From UBA5177 sp002413265 (lineage in GTDB: Bacteria; Chloroflexota; UBA5177): DNA of 22,193 nt. Both the position numbers and the translations under genes were made by a program. Position 1 is the stretch's first letter. The number at the start of each line of letters is the position of its first letter. Of the stretch, positions 22,182 to 22,193 are shown in pieces. The stretch covers positions 1-22,193 of the forward strand of contig DAIORV010000025.1 in NCBI GenBank assembly GCA_036752825.1, written 5' to 3'. The notes below the pieces were generated by a model that ran no database searches, was not told where the DNA came from, and saw only the letters and a list, made by a program, of their open reading frames with translations.

Positions 22182-22193
22182 ATGGGAATGATA
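22182..22193 (+). CDS. Start of an unidentified gene (cut by window edge)
   Basis: Only four codons (MGMI) are present. GGAG at 22171-22174 is seven bases before the ATG, and the hairpin and a possible -10 element lie upstream, so a real start is likely. The tetrapeptide is compatible with an MscL-type channel N-terminus, but that is far too little to name the gene. Confidence 0.5.

Overview
The window is dominated by conserved housekeeping genes. Together they suggest a Chloroflexota-like bacterium, or a neighbouring lineage such as Dormibacterota. The pointers are an RpoC with an SGAAKGG-type motif and a coiled-coil insertion, a long-form ribosomal protein S12, a type-2 orotidine-5'-phosphate decarboxylase, a DUF951 gene, an ATP synthase with two different b subunits, and mreB directly behind atpC. 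This placement is inference from protein features, since there is no rRNA or species marker. A 100-N run at 12497-12596 shows that the sequence is a scaffolded assembly.

Positions 1-11204 (minus strand) hold one transcription/translation operon in the order rpoB, rpoC, rpsL, rpsG, fusA, tuf, with tuf cut by the left edge. It starts from a good sigma-70-like promoter at 11304-11332 and has a leader with a hairpin. The usual rplK-rplA-rplJ-rplL genes are not upstream of rpoB. Three of the inter-gene gaps carry stable stem-loops without U-tracts, the most elaborate lying between rpsL and rpsG, where S7 autoregulates in E. coli. Positions 11400-12474 (plus strand) hold pyrF and an overlapping DUF951 zinc-ribbon-like gene, divergent from rpoB.

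Positions 12475-12632 form a convergent intergenic zone with a short direct repeat on both sides of the assembly gap. Next to it is an unrecognised 108-residue gene on the minus strand.

Positions 13045-21762 (minus strand) hold a complete F1Fo ATP synthase operon in the order atpZ-like, atpI-like, atpB (a), atpE (c), atpF (b), a second atpF (b'), atpH (delta), atpA, atpG, atpD, atpC, followed by the cell-shape gene mreB. Many junctions overlap by 1-4 bases or are very short, so translational coupling is likely. mreB seems to start at a CTG codon just after the atpC stop. The upstream zone 21763-22181 holds a candidate promoter with a 12-bp palindrome, a possible 45-residue hydrophobic ORF on the plus strand, and a GC hairpin ahead of a plus-strand gene cut by the right edge.

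I saw no tRNA, rRNA, CRISPR array, transposase, phage gene or defence system. The strongest leads for something new are the repeat at the gap with its neighbouring orphan gene, the CTG start of mreB, and the structured leaders and gaps of the rpoB-tuf operon.
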